Shown here: positions 12,022 to 23,716 of the stretch, one piece after another
Layout: every line of letters starts with the position of its first letter
How positions within the stretch are numbered: position 1 is the first letter of the stretch
Assembly: GCA_028455995.1 (NCBI GenBank)
Contig: JABELC010000007.1
Coordinates: 744,001-808,000 of the forward strand
Reading direction: 5' to 3'
DNA length: 64,000 nucleotides
From: Scleromitrula shiraiana
Taxonomy: Eukaryota > Ascomycota > Leotiomycetes > Helotiales > Sclerotiniaceae
Notes under the pieces: generated by a model
Database searches by the model: none
The model's input: only the letters and a program-made list of their open reading frames with translations
What the model was told of the DNA's origin: nothing
Program-made: the position numbers and the translations under genes

Positions 12022-12626
12022 TGTGTAACTGGTTTTTGATTTTTGATTTTTGATTTTTGATTGTGTTACGGATCAAATGATATGATATTATGATTAGGAG
12101 AGGATGTGTTTTGCAAATCGATAAATTGGGTGCTATTTGTACTCTGGTGATTGTAGGTACTGTCTCTCTTTTTCCTTGTACGAGGGTAAGAGAGGCGTAG
12201 GAGGATTATCTTCCCCTTCCAAGGTTGTCCAGGTGAAGGTACTCAGGTCACAGGATGCCCTGAAATTACCAAATATGGATTAGTGCTATACTTATTAGTC
12301 GTGGGGTTCTTTTAGCAATCAAATTGATTAACAAGGATCTTATTATTATTTATTTTTATTCTAGCCTTCTTTCTCTATCTATCTAATAATCCCTCCATCT
12401 CCTTACTCCACATTTCATGCACATTTCGAAATAATTCGACATTTCTAACATCTCGACAGTCCAAGCTCAACTCAACGCGAAACAATAATTATTCTACTCT
12501 ACTACGATAAAATATCAGCATTTAGGTATCGAAAACACGATCACGATCGCGAAATATCATTGCACCTATTACGCCAAAAAAAAAGAAAAATTGAATCTTT
12601 AGAAATTTCTTGAAAGAAACTCAATC
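12022..12626. promoter_or_regulatory. Shared divergent promoter region (Pin1 / RPB9)
   Basis: 605 bp between start codons. Immediately upstream of the Pin1 ATG are four to five tandem copies of a TTTTTGA heptamer (12031-12061). An AT-rich run near 12350 and a poly(A) run at 12578 precede RPB9. No specific factor site can be named. Confidence 0.5.
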
Positions 12627-13315
12627 ATGTCATCACCGGCCTCTAGTTCGGGCGAAGAGTCCAAGAAAAATATGGAACAAATCACTTTCCGTTTCTGCAG
12701 CGAATGGTCAGTTACTTATGTCCCCCCCTCGAGCTATCTTTTTTTTTACAATCTGCTGACAATTTTCTAGTTCTAACATGTTGTATCCTAAGGAGGACCC
12801 TGATACCCACCGCCTTCAATTTGCTTGTCGAACTTGCCAATATTCCGAAGAGGCGGTTTCCTCTTGCGTCTTCCGAAATGTTCTCAATAACGCCGTTGGT
12901 GAGACCGCTGGTGTGACTCAAGATGTTGGATCTGATCCTACTGTGGGTTTACCCTTATGTCTTTTATGTGGCAATCTGGTAGTTTGCGAAGGAAAGAAGC
13001 AGAGTACGGAGGTTGTGAAGGAAGTTTAGGGGAAGGTGGATAAAAGCTTTGAGAGATTGCGTGGATGATTAGACGGTTGTCGTATATCTGAATATCTCTG
13101 CTGACATGTGGATTTAATGGTTCTAGCTACCGCGTTCCAACAAGACTTGTCCTGCTTGCAGGAATGAAGATGCAGTGTTCTTCCAGTCTCAACAGAGATC
13201 TGCTGAAACAGGAATGGTAAGTTTTTTGCCATGTTCTGCAAACCTAGAGCATCCTAACCTTACTTCACAGAAACTCTTCTACGTGTGTTGTGGATGCGGT
13301 CATATCTTTCAATGA
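12627..13315 (+). CDS. rpb9: DNA-directed RNA polymerase II subunit RPB9
   Basis: Model: join(12627..12706,12771..12942,13127..13216,13271..13315), 128 aa (yeast Rpb9 122). Two zinc ribbons are visible: FRFCSEC (Cys24/Cys27) with CRTC (Cys46/Cys49), and a C-terminal ribbon CPAC...CCGC. The linker has the conserved GETAGVTQDVGSDPTLPR. Rpb9 sits at the polymerase jaw and affects start-site choice, fidelity and TFIIS-stimulated cleavage. The N-terminus has about 15 extra Ser/Glu-rich residues before the usual start; Met16 is an alternative start. Intron 2 (12943-13126, donor GTGGGT) is long for this window and stays open in frame for 29 codons if retained. The gene ends 209 bp from the convergent uL14m gene. 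Confidence 0.96.
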
Positions 13316-13524
13316 TACCCCCCGGTTATTGGCGATTGGCTCGGCGTTGTTCTCCTGGTTTATGGCGTCTAGTTGTATGGGGATAGGAAACATATAAAGG
13401 CGGTATCAAAGTTTTTACGGGAAGGGCATTAAATTGGGAAGAAGAATATAATTTTCATTGTCCATAACCTTCAAAACGCCATTTTGACTATATAATCTCA
13501 ATTCATTTTTTGTACATTTAAGTT

Positions 13525-14112
13525 CTACAGATGCATCGGTGCTAGTGACAAAATCTTTGACCACTTCATCTTTCTGAGTTCTGTTCCAACCACACCTATT
13601 CAATGTTAATATGAAAAGTTGATCGTTGGAAACAGTATAGGAACTTACCATTCAGTCTTGTTCCTATAGGCTCTCCCGTTTTGTTGATTAAGACGCACGC
13701 ATTATCGTCGAACTTAACAACACTTCCATCTGGCCTCTGTAACTTCTTTACCGTCCTAACCACAACCGCATGTCTGATATCCCCTCTTCTAACTCTATTC
13801 GCCGCCGAAGTGGAAACACTAGCACCCGGTCCGACTTCTGCGAAGTTTCGTTGTTTCTGTACTACGACGATGATTCGATCTCCTGAAGGGCGAATTAGAC
13901 TTATATATTCGAGGCATCATACAAGAAGTAGGTCGAACCAATCTTTGCATGTCTCTTCATTTTGAGGACTTTGGCGCATTCTACCACGGCAGCGCCAGAA
14001 TTGTCGATGCAATTAAGCATCGTCTGTGAGAATGGTTAGCATGATTTCCTTGTAAGATTTCGCAATTATATGAGTATGAATTTGTTTGGCATCATACCTT
14101 TAATTGAATCAT
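13525..14112 (-). CDS. mrpl38: Mitochondrial large-subunit ribosomal protein uL14m
   Basis: Model: complement(join(13525..13595,13649..13882,13939..14023,14098..14112)), 405 nt, 134 aa. It has the complete uL14 fold signature: start MIQLKTMLNCIDNSGAA, core GDRIIVVVQKQRNF, then VRRGDIRHAVVVRTVKK, and KTGEPIGTRLNG close to the C-terminus, which ends KILSLAPMHL. It binds 23S-type rRNA at the subunit interface. It begins straight at the folded domain, as the mitochondrial family member does in yeast, so there is no classical presequence; the cytosolic homologue (uL14/L23) is clearly different in sequence. The first exon is only five codons. The donor of intron 2 (GTTCGA) is weak but keeps the frame and the conserved KIGDRI. 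The start was chosen because it restores the family N-terminus. Confidence 0.92.
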
Positions 14113-14846
14113 CTTGTGAACAGTTACAATCGAACGAAGGGTTCAGTTTTGTAACCTTCTAATTACCATCCAAAGCTCAACTTTCGTTTGCTTGATACCT
14201 TCGATTGTTCAATTTATCATACGCTAGTCTCAACATAGTATAGTCAACAATCAGCACACCTCAATCTCTCTTCCAAGGCTATTTCCAGCCTCTTTTTGCT
14301 ATTGTCATTTGAAAAACTGGCTAATAGGGGTGAAAGGATATTCACTTCTATCTGTTGGAATTCATCATGTGTTTGCAACATTATTCAACAAATTATTTCC
14401 TATCTTCTTTCCTTATTCCTTCTCTTACCTACGTACGCTTTGAGCACAGAGCAGAGTTGTAATACATGCATTCAAGTCAGCCTTATCGTTCCAGATTTCC
14501 TTTACTTCATGATCAGCACATAAGTATTGCTTTCCTTACATACCATACCGTACACATATGCCTACAATACACATATCACATCATACACCTCAGAGAGTTG
14601 GAATATTTTCACTATATGAGAGATATCTATGTACGAATAGTTTGAAGGATTCACAAGAATCGCCTGAAAACACTATTTTATGAAAGAGGGACCGCCGTCA
14701 TTGATATTTCATTTTACTCTTCCCCACTCCTTGAGTGTTCGTATTCTATCAATTTGTTCAAGCACTTCTCGACATATTGGTGCGACTTCACTCGTTCAAC
14801 TGGCTTTGAGTAACAATTGATATCTGTACGAATACACTTAATCAGT
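14113..14846. promoter_or_regulatory. Shared divergent promoter region (uL14m / SET9)
   Basis: 734 bp between start codons. AT-rich with no recognised motif. A short plus-strand frame at 14296-14523 looks like chance. Confidence 0.5.
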
Positions 14847-17369
14847 ATGCCATCTCGGGCATCTTCAGCCAAGAAAGAGCGGCTTACTCTTGCTCAATTA
14901 TGTTCATACGATGACATTCTTACAGATGCACTTGTAGACCAAGTAAGTATATGTGGAGGAAATTATATGGGGACGGCTGCTAAGATATAACTACAGGTTT
15001 TCTACTGGACTAAGATTCGTAAAAATCGCAATGCATACCATTCTTCTCGTGGCGTTCGGGAAGAAGATGTCACCAAAATCCTTCAAAATGCGGTTATTAT
15101 TGAAAAGAACACCTCAAAAGCGGAGTCGCAACTTCTAGCGCTTCCAGGTCTGAAGAAATTCCATCAAAATTTGGAGACAGAAAAAGAGAAGGAAGATTTT
15201 AGGCGACATCTGAAAAAATACATCAACATATATCTACCGGATTGCCCGTTCGAAGTTTCGAGTACGAATCGTTATACCGTGGTTACACATGAAGCATCAG
15301 TAGTTGCACGGAGAGAAATTCGGAAAGGCGAAGTGGTTAAATATCTCTGCGGAATTCAAGTTATTATGACCCCAGAGGAGGAAGCGCATATTGGCCTCAG
15401 TCGACGGGATTTTAGCATCGTTATTTCTAGTCGCAATAAGACAGCATCACTTTTCCTCGGACCAGCCAGATTCGCCAATCATGATTGCGGCGCAAATGCT
15501 AGACTTATGACGACTGGAAGCGCTGGAATGGAGATTATTGCAGCGCGCGATATTGATATTGGAGAGGAGATCACGGTTACATATGGAGATAATTATTTCG
15601 GTGAAGATAATTGTGAATGTCTATGTAAGACGTGTGAAGACAACTGTGAAAATGGGTGGGCACGAGCGGAAGGAGAAGGAGAAGAAGAAGACGGCTCTAT
15701 TCCAAAGCTGTCTATAGAGCAGGAATCATCGGCTTCTGATGAACCTGGCTACAAACTCAGACGTAGACGAGGAGTTGAATATTCGGTTTCGTCACGCACA
15801 GATGATTCGGTGACACCTGATGTCAACTTGAGACCTCATGTGCCGAAAAGGGCACCCAGGTCAGCTTCATCAATTCCAGCGCAATCTCCAGTTGCCAATC
15901 CATCTTTGCCTGAATCGACACAGGTTGATTCGAAAGGGGACATAGCAACAGAAGAGAATGTATTATCGCCAACGAAGTGGTCAAGCTGGAGTAGAGGCTC
16001 GAAAAAAGGAAACGATTCACCATCAAATACACCCAGAGGAAGACGAATATCACGAGATTTAGAAGACTCGCCGTCATCTCAGCTGCAAGCGGCAATGAGA
16101 AGTCTCTACGAAAACTCACCATTAAATACTCCAAAGCCCAAACGAGGACTCGCGACTGGAGAACCTGCATCATTAAGAGTGTCGGGGCAAATCACAGATA
16201 ATGAAAACTCAACATCTCCAAAATCTAGGATAATTAAGCGAAAGAGAGACGAGGAGGAAACACACTCACCATTGGAAACGCCAAAACGACCAAGAACTGA
16301 TATTGTTGTGAAAGTAGAGGATTGCCAACCCGGTATAAATCAGCAAATTAGCGGCAACCGTTCAGTATCAAGCTCTGTATCCGAGTTTAGGAGAGGAAGC
16401 TTTTCTCCGTCATCTTCAGCTGAGGCAACTGGTGATACTGATGCAACATCTGTCGATGACGATACGATTGTTGTTGAGGAAAAGCCCTGTATTGTTAGGG
16501 AAACTGCTACCCCCAAATCAGCCATTCCCAGAGTCGTCATTCCTAGACCTATACCCCCCACAGTCACTCTGCCAATACCCGCTAAACCGAAAGGACAATG
16601 GGGAGGACGACGAAGGGGCCCTATATGGGAAGCCGAAAAGAAGGCTAAAATGGAAGCTGCAAAGGAAGCTGAAAGACTCCTGAAATTGGGTCTTGTTCCT
16701 CTGATTGGAGATACTACGAACGCACAACATCCGGTATTACAAGACGACCAGACTTCAATACTCTCTGAACTGGGATCGGACATGGATTTTGACGACTCTA
16801 CTATGGTAATCATAGAGAAAAAGCCACAAGCGAAAGTAAGGCCGCAACCAAGAATGAGACCACAGCCTAAAGAGAAGCAACCAAAGGCGAAGCGACGCAG
16901 AGGTCCTATCATTCCACCAACCACAGATCTTGACCATGCGCCCACTGTGCGGGTACCTGGAGATTACGTTCTTACCCACTCACTCCTCGCGGAGCCCTCG
17001 TCAGCCTGGATCAATTGCAAGATTTGCGAAGAACCATTCCTCCAAAAAGACGCCTATTTCACCAAATCTTCTTGTCCAAGATGCGAGCGACACAGTAAAT
17101 TGTATGGTTACATGTGGCCTAAAACCGACAAGGAAGGAAAACACGACGATGAAGAGCGAGTAACAGATCACCGAACTGTACATCGGTTCATCGATCCAGC
17201 AGAAGAGAAAACGAGCAGGAATTGGAAGAGATCGGGTCGAGGTTCGACAGATAGTCGTGAGGTTACTAAGGAGGCGAGTGCGGTTCCATCGGATAGGAAG
17301 GAACAGATGGGTGGGAGACGGAGCGAGAGGTCGCGGTTGAGGAATAGGAGGGATAGATTCACGTTGTAA
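14847..17369 (+). CDS. set9: Histone H4 Lys20 methyltransferase SET9 (Suv4-20 family)
   Basis: Model: join(14847..14942,14997..17369), 822 aa. An N-terminal helical region precedes a SET domain at about residues 115-235, containing FANHDCGANARL (AdoMet and substrate contacts), EEITVTYGDNYF (catalytic tyrosine region) and a Cys-rich post-SET CECLCKTC. In fission yeast Set9 performs all H4K20 methylation and supports the DNA-damage checkpoint through Crb2. The long middle (about 260-690) is Ser/Pro/Arg-rich and low complexity, probably disordered. Near the C-terminus (about 705-740) is a second Cys cluster, INCKICEEPF...SCPRCERHSKLYGYMWP, seen in filamentous fungal SET9 proteins. The single 54-nt intron follows codon 32. 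A (CGAA)n microsatellite lies just after the stop. Confidence 0.95.
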
Positions 17370-17770
17370 GAGATAACAAACGGATGAACGAACGAACGAA
17401 CGAACGATGTATTGTAAGATAGATGATGATATTATAGATGATGGATGGTGCGATTGGGGGATTTTAAGGGGTTTCAACACATCGCTTTAGATGGGTGGGT
17501 GCATGGTGTTTGGGAAATGAACGATTGGAATTCTGAAGTTATATGGATGTATGATTAGATGGAAAGAAGAGGAGAAGAGAGGAGGGAAGATCTTTTCTGC
17601 TTATTCGATTGTGAGATGGACTGAATATGATGGATGGATGGATGGATTGTGGTGCGCTTTCGTTAGATTCGCAGATATTACTACTATTGTTTGTATAATA
17701 GAGATACATATTTCAAGAAGTACTTATCTATTCATTCATGATAGAGTTGCAAGATTATTCCTCAAAATTG

Positions 17771-17830
17771 TATGTATGTATGTATGTATGTATGTATGTA
17801 TGTATGTATGTATGTATGTATGTATGTATG
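17771..17830. repeat. (TATG)n microsatellite
   Basis: About fifteen tandem TATG/GTAT units, uninterrupted. The same tetramer recurs at about 26740-26780 and 34751-34770. Confidence 0.95.
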
Positions 17831-18155
17831 ACATTGAATAGCAATATTTAGACATTAGGTATATTTTCAACCACTTTCGAAAACCGTCGACGGTGGGACT
17901 CCTCTCCTTTAATCCTTGGCAATAATGGCACGGTACACACGGCTAGGCTATGCTTGGCTTGGCATAGCTTGGCTGTTAAATCAGCAAGCACAGTGTGTCT
18001 GTCGTGTGCAATGCAGATACTCTCCACAATTCTTTTATATAAAAACTAATAATGCGGATGCATAGATGCGAGAGGTGCGAGGTATGGATGGGATGTATTG
18101 GGATTGAAGTGGTGATCTTTAGGGAGTGGGATGGGGATGGGGATGGATGAGATGA

Positions 18156-18156
<1 letters not shown>

Positions 18157-18208
<52 letters not shown>
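18157..18208. repeat. (TACATA)n hexanucleotide microsatellite
   Basis: Roughly nine perfect hexamer units. Strand-specific open frames here (Met-Tyr or Thr-Tyr repeats) are artefacts of the repeat. Confidence 0.95.
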
Positions 18209-18210
<2 letters not shown>

Positions 18211-18232
18211 CCATGTAGGTAGGCGTTGTGGG

Positions 18233-18297
18233 TTATTTTGTATTATTTTGTATTATTTTGTATTATTTTGTATTATTTTGTATTATTTTGTATTATT
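18233..18297. repeat. Decanucleotide tandem repeat (TATTATTTTG)
   Basis: Six and a half perfect copies of a 10-bp unit directly after the hexamer array. The units are identical, so the array is recent. Confidence 0.95.
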
Positions 18298-19398
18298 GAA
18301 GTGTATGGATGGGAATTGAAGATATTAATCTTCCCATCAGAGAGAAGAACTAAATAATAATAGTGGATTTTATTAATCATACTGGCATATATATAAATAA
18401 ATCAAAGAGTCGGTTCAAGCACTCATTCGATTCGAACAAAAGTCGTAAGCTTTGATCTTCACTCATTTAAGTCATTTAAGTCATTTAAGCTATTTAATAA
18501 GTCATTTAATATAATATGACAAGTCAAAATATTCCCAACTATTCCTAATTAATCTTGGATCTTTAGATAGTTTTGGAACTAGCATTGTTTTTTTTTCCTT
18601 TTCAATGGTGGCTAGTAGTACGATAATAATGAATAGTTTACCTGAGCATATGGTAGGAGCCTGAGAGTAGATATTCGTCTTTATTAATTATGGTTTTTTA
18701 ACCTTACGTACTGCAGTCTGCAGGTCTCCTTTTTTAAAAAAAAATTAAGAGCAATACGAGTAGCTTGAGTTTATATAAATAATAATAAGAATAATAAGAA
18801 TAAAAATAATAACTATTTGTAGTGAATTGAGAAGGACATCATATTATCTATACAACTTGAACGTGGAAATAATAATAATTCTCTTGATATTTATATTGTT
18901 TCCACGTTAGTAGATATTAATATCAATTCGTGGTTTCTACACAATACCATATTATCAATATATATATATATATATATTCTTCTTTTTTTTTCAAATCTAC
19001 TCTTGCGATTTCATCTTGAGTTCTTTCATTCTAAAAAAAAGTGGCTATTTATTTGCTAATTGTTATTTATTATTACTATTTAAGTTCGAAGGATTCCCCT
19101 ACTTAAGAACATGGACTTACGTCATCCTCGTCTCGCTGCATTGCATTGCAGTACCTACTCTAATTCTAACACAAAGAATATTAGACATCGAGATTCTCCT
19201 TTCCTATTATTCTACTCCAGTACATTTCCATTTAATCTTTTTTTTTTTCTTCTTTCTCCCCTCTTCTCTTCTTTTCATCCAATTCTCTCATTTCGGAGCA
19301 GGTTATAGTCAATACTGTTCTTGATTAGATTCTCCTGATCCTGTTGCATTGCAAGTGGATGATAAGATCCTGGTGGGGAATGATATTACGACTCGAGA

Positions 19399-20746
19399 AT
19401 GGCGAACTCTTCTTTCCCTGATGAACCACAATGGAATAGTAAACCGCAATTCAGACTGCCAGGGTGGGCAGAACCACTTGTGAGTATTGGAATTTTTAGA
19501 TACATATTAATATCCCTTACTAATGATTGTCATCCATAGATGGTTGCTGCTATTTTATTCGGATCTATGGTACTCACCCGGCGGCATGGATACAAAATAT
19601 TTGAAAGACGAAGGCCGGAATACGGGCTATTAGATGAAGATCCGGACTCTGCGCGATCATCCGATGACTTGTTATCACGAGATTATATGCTTGGACGAGA
19701 TGAGGAATTGGACTCGATAACGGCTTCGAAGTTTCCGCCAAAGAAGAGACGATGTTGCGGCGCGGCTTTGTTAACGCCAAATACTTCTCGATTCAAAGAT
19801 CATTATCATAGCAGGATATTACAGAAATTCCCTTTTCTGATCGAAATGTTCTATTGGATTATAACATATGCTTTTTACAGATGCACAAAGATCATCTCAC
19901 AAGCAATGTTCTCGAAGATTGGAATTTGGGATGTAGCTCAGGGTCATGGGTTGGCTATTCTGGAATTTGAGCAATTCTCCTGGCTGAGCTTTCTTTGGCC
20001 AGTTCCAGAGCAGCATGTGCAAAAGTGGTTTTTGGAAGGCCATTCCACTCTTTTGACCATTCTGAATCGTTCCTATGCTCTGATCCATATTCCAGGAACT
20101 GTTGGGTAAGACTTCAATACCAACCTATTTATCCTATCTTTCTTCAAACTAACGTTTCTCTAGCTTCATTGCTTTCTGGTACTATGTAGCACCATCTCAC
20201 GCGACCTTTGCAACGGTCCGAAGAACAATGACACTTACCAACCTTCTCGCCTTCTGCATTTTTATCATCTACCCATGTATGCCACCACGACTTCTTCCTC
20301 CGGAGTACGGTTTCCTCGATAGCGTAGGACGAAACAACGCCCAGAGTGTTTGGATGAAAGGGAATTATGTGAATTCCCTAGCTGCCATGCCCTCCATGCA
20401 CTTTGGGTATTCCTTCTGTATTGGATGCACCCTAGTATATCACTCCGGTATCTTCCGTTACAATCTCGAATCCGGTGAGGTTCGAAAGAATACCTTCTGG
20501 GCTACATTTTATGCCCTACTGGGTATAACTTATCCGTTATACATCCTGATCACCATTGTCGCTACCGCAAACCATTATTATCTCGACGCCGTGGTGGCAT
20601 TTTTCGTGGCGATCACGGCATTCTTATGCAATAGAATCTTCCTTGTTTTACTACCAGTAGAAGATTTATTATTCTGGTGTTTGAGACTGGAGAAACCAAT
20701 ACCAACCACAGGAGATAGATTTAGGAATAGGGTTAATCAGTCGTAA
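19399..20746 (+). CDS. PAP2/Aur1-like integral membrane phosphotransferase-type protein
   Basis: Model: join(19399..19479,19540..20105,20164..20746), 409 aa. There are several hydrophobic helices (about 28-40, 105-130, 200-260, 300-385). The lipid-phosphatase/phosphotransferase signature is split as in the PAP2 superfamily: AAMPSMHFGYSF near residue 290 and ANHYYLDAVVAF near residue 350, giving the catalytic His and the His/Asp pair. The closest family type is the fungal Aur1/Ipt1-like inositol-phosphotransferase group, although the protein is not a clear AUR1 orthologue. Residues 40-95 form a cytosolic, charged segment (EYGLLDEDPDSARSSDD). Substrate is unknown; a lipid or sphingolipid headgroup reaction is inference. 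Introns are 60 and 58 nt. Confidence 0.82.
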
Positions 20747-21329
20747 ATATATCATAAGGAAAATAGGCGATCATGGCGTTTAAGGCTTAGAATGAGAATT
20801 AGGAGGAATATTTGGGGGATTTGGGCATCGTCATATCTTTTTCTCTTCTCGTTTGGATACCATGCATGGCCTTGAGCCCAAGATTACTGGCGCTTTTGGG
20901 ATTTCAAGAGGGAAATAATAATCACTTTGTGTGTGCATGTCTGAAATGTGGATATGGCATCTTAAGTTTCGATTTTCATTATAGAACTAATAGTAGTTGT
21001 TGTGAAGAGGTTAATGGATATCTGTATTAGTTCTATGTAGATGCAAAAAGTTTCCACCTAACCTAGTGCAATCAATAGAAGCCGTATTATATCAGATCAG
21101 ATCATTTATATCACACCATACCATATCCTAATGTAGTACAATATGCCTGAAACGGAATGGATGTTTCCAACCAGAATCTCAGATGATAAGTAAAGCCTTA
21201 ATCACGAGGCATTAATACAGACTAGAACACCAGAGGCTGGAGCAGGAGGCTGGAGCAGGAGGCTGGGGGGTAGCTTTTGCGAGAGTTATTAATAGTCAGT
21301 CAAAGCTCTGCTCTCTATCCGTCACTGTC

Positions 21330-21369
<40 letters not shown>

Positions 21370-21539
21370 AAAAGCCATATAAATAAGTATTGATATCCGA
21401 ATCTTCTATTTGATAAGATTAGATTTACAATTCTTTTTTTTTTTTTCCCTTCACTCTCTTTTCGTCGTTCGTTCACTTTTTATTTTTTTTTTATATTTTA
21501 TATTCACTTTCGAAATATTGATATTAATTAATATTGATA
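20747..21539. other. 3' region and intergenic DNA before the fold-back element
   Basis: Contains tandem GGCTGGAGCAGGA-type units at about 21235-21268, a (GTCGTT)n array at about 21334-21370 and poly(T) runs at about 21435 and 21485. A 72-codon frame at 20812-21030 has no support. Confidence 0.6.
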
Positions 21540-22524
21540 CTCGGTCAAATTAAAATTGAAGCACGTGTAAATTACCGAAAAACCCTCAAAATCGATGATT
21601 TTATATAAATCATCTTTTGCGCCGATGTAAATAAATCGATTATTTATTTATAGAATTATTTAAGATATTAAATGTAGGGTATTTTTATATTAAAATATTT
21701 ATTATTAAAATTTAAAAATTAAATAATGATTTTAAAATTTATAATATTTAATTAAATATAAAGTAAAAATTATATAAAAATACTATAATTTTAATTTAAT
21801 TTAAATTCAACAAATTACTATATTAAAAAATAAAAAAGATATATATAAATATATAAAAAAAAGCTTTTATTTAATATAAATATTATATATTAAAGTTTAA
21901 TATAGTATTTTTTAAAAATCGAAATTATAAAAGTATTTTTAATTTATTAAAATCTTTAAAAATCTTAATAATTTATTTAAATCAAAATTATATTAAATAA
22001 TATTTTAATATAGTAACTATGAAGATATAAATTATTATATATAAAAATTTAAAGTAATTTTAATGATTTTTAAAAATCAAAATTAATATTATAATATTTG
22101 ATATTTAATGTTTATAAGTATTATATATACTCTTTTTAGTTTTATTATATTATATTTTTTATATATTTTTAATATATATAATATTTATATTAAATAAAAG
22201 TTTTTCTTTTATATATTCATATATATCTTTATTATTTTTTAATATAGTAATTTGTTGAATTTAAATTAAATTAAAATTATAGTATTTTTATATAATTTTT
22301 ACTTTATATTTAATTAAATATTATAAATTTTAAAATCATTATTTAATTTTTAAATTTTAATAATAAATACTTTAATATAAAAATAATCTATACTCAATAT
22401 CTTAAATAATTCTATAAATAAATGATTGATTTATTTACATCTGCGCAAGAGGTGATTTGTATAAAATCGTCGATTTTGAAGGTTTTCGGCAATTGACGCG
22501 TGCTTCAATTTTAATTTAACCGAG
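21540..22524. mobile_element. Fold-back / MITE-like element with ~350-bp inverted arms, RIP-like AT decay
   Basis: The first ~350 bp (21540 to about 21891) and the last ~350 bp (about 22171-22524) are inverted copies, joined by a ~280-bp AT-only spacer. Both ends begin CTCGGT and read on through AAATTAAAATTGAAGCACG. Outside both ends lies a TA dinucleotide (21538-21539 and 22525-22526), the target duplication of Tc1/mariner-like elements. Differences between the arms are mostly C/T and G/A transitions, and the interior has almost lost G and C, which is the signature of repeat-induced point mutation. No transposase frame remains, so it is non-autonomous or fully decayed. It ends 92 bp before the ATG of the BTB gene. 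Confidence 0.88.
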
Positions 22525-22616
22525 TATTTACGTCGATTTAACCACCTACTTCTCATCTTAAAAAAGCACCAATTGAAAACAAACAAAGACAATTAACCCT
22601 CCAAGTTGTAGCGACA

Positions 22617-23716
22617 ATGTCCGCACCCGAAGAAGCATATCCCGGATCCGGCCAACCCAGCGAAACACCCGGCGATATCGAAATGGGCAACGAAGAAGTA
22701 GTCGTCGAAATTGACGCGACGCGTCCCGCCGAGGGCGACGGAGAAGGAGCAGATGCAGAAGCGGAAGCAGACGCCAGCGAATTACCTTTTGGAGCGGGCG
22801 GCGATGCAATGGAGGATGTGCAGACTCGCGTTACGTATATTGATTATTTGAAGAGCCCGGTTATTGGATTGCTGGTCGGTCAGGGGGATGAACAGGCGCT
22901 TTTGACGGCGCATCAGGCGTTGCTTGTTAAGAGTCCTTGGTTTGCGGATGCTTGTGCTAAGTTTAGTGATGAGGTTTCGGTATGTTATGTTGGGGATTTC
23001 TTTTATATATATATATATATATATATTCTGGTGCTATTAATGGAGGAAAGAAAGGAAGGAAGAGTGAAAGAGGAAGCTAATTCTTGATCGTTGGATCCAT
23101 GCATAGGAACGACGAATTGACCTCGTAGATGAAGATCTCGACGCCGTAGGATGTTTCCTCGAATACCTCTACACAAACGACTACTTCCCGCGCAAGATAC
23201 CCGGCTCGCGCGACCTCGAAAAAGACGTCACAACGCCCGATGTCGACGAAACTGGTGATCAGCTCCTCAAACACGCAAGAGTATACACCCTAGCCGAGAT
23301 GCTCGATCTCCCGGCCTTGAAATCCCTTGCCCTGTCGAAAATCCACTGCGTCAATTCTACCGCGAAGGGCGAAATCGCATATGCTAGATACGTGTATGCG
23401 CATACGCAGAAGGATGATGCGACGGTTAGGGCACCAGTTGCGAACTTCTGGGCTACGAGGTCGCATACGCTTAGAAGGGAGGCGGAGGATGAGTTTAGAC
23501 AGATGTGTTTGGAGTTTCCTCAATTTGGTTACGATGTTCTTAGTAAGTTATATCTTTGGACCACCACTGTGGTTCTTTTGCAATTGGAAATGGAGTTTGT
23601 ACTAATGGATTGTAGCTCGTGTCTTGGACGAGAAACTCAAGAGAGAAAAGAACGAGAAGTTACATCCTTCGGTTCCGGGAAGCTCACGAAAGAGACCTCG
23701 TCAGAGTGGGATTTAA
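22617..23716 (+). CDS. BTB/POZ domain protein
   Basis: Model: join(22617..22979,23107..23542,23616..23716), 900 nt, 299 aa. An acidic, Ala/Glu-rich N-terminal ~65 residues precedes a BTB fold at about 70-165: YLKSPVIGLLVG, then LLTAHQALLVKSPWFADAC, and after the first intron VGCFLEYLYTNDYFP. A BACK-like helical part follows (AEMLDLPALKSLALSKIH), and the C-terminus is basic (SSRKRPRQSG). Fungal proteins of this type are thought to dimerise and often serve as Cullin-3 adaptors, but no partner can be named here. Intron 1 (22980-23106) carries a TA run. The promoter is confined to 92 bp between the fold-back element and the start codon unless it extends into the element. Confidence 0.85.

Larger units (their letters stand above)
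17370..19398. other. Microsatellite-rich intergenic region
   Basis: About 2 kb without a supportable gene. It contains a TATG tetranucleotide array (about 17771-17830), a CATATA hexanucleotide array (about 18157-18208), a decanucleotide array (18233-18297), a TA run near 18960-18976, and two long pyrimidine tracts near 18983 and 19236 shortly before the next gene. Confidence 0.7.

Noticed and set aside
16340..16945. 201-codon minus-strand frame inside SET9
   Set aside because: It is antisense to a firm SET9 coding region, with Ser/Gly-rich composition typical of complementary frames.
18157..18297. Regular repeats that could suggest a CRISPR array
   Set aside because: The units are 6 and 10 bp without spacers, so these are simple tandem repeats; CRISPR arrays are also not expected in a fungal nuclear genome.
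21640..22440. AT-rich block as a centromere or mitochondrial insertion
   Set aside because: It is about 800 bp with clear inverted arms and TA flanks, so a decayed transposable element explains it.
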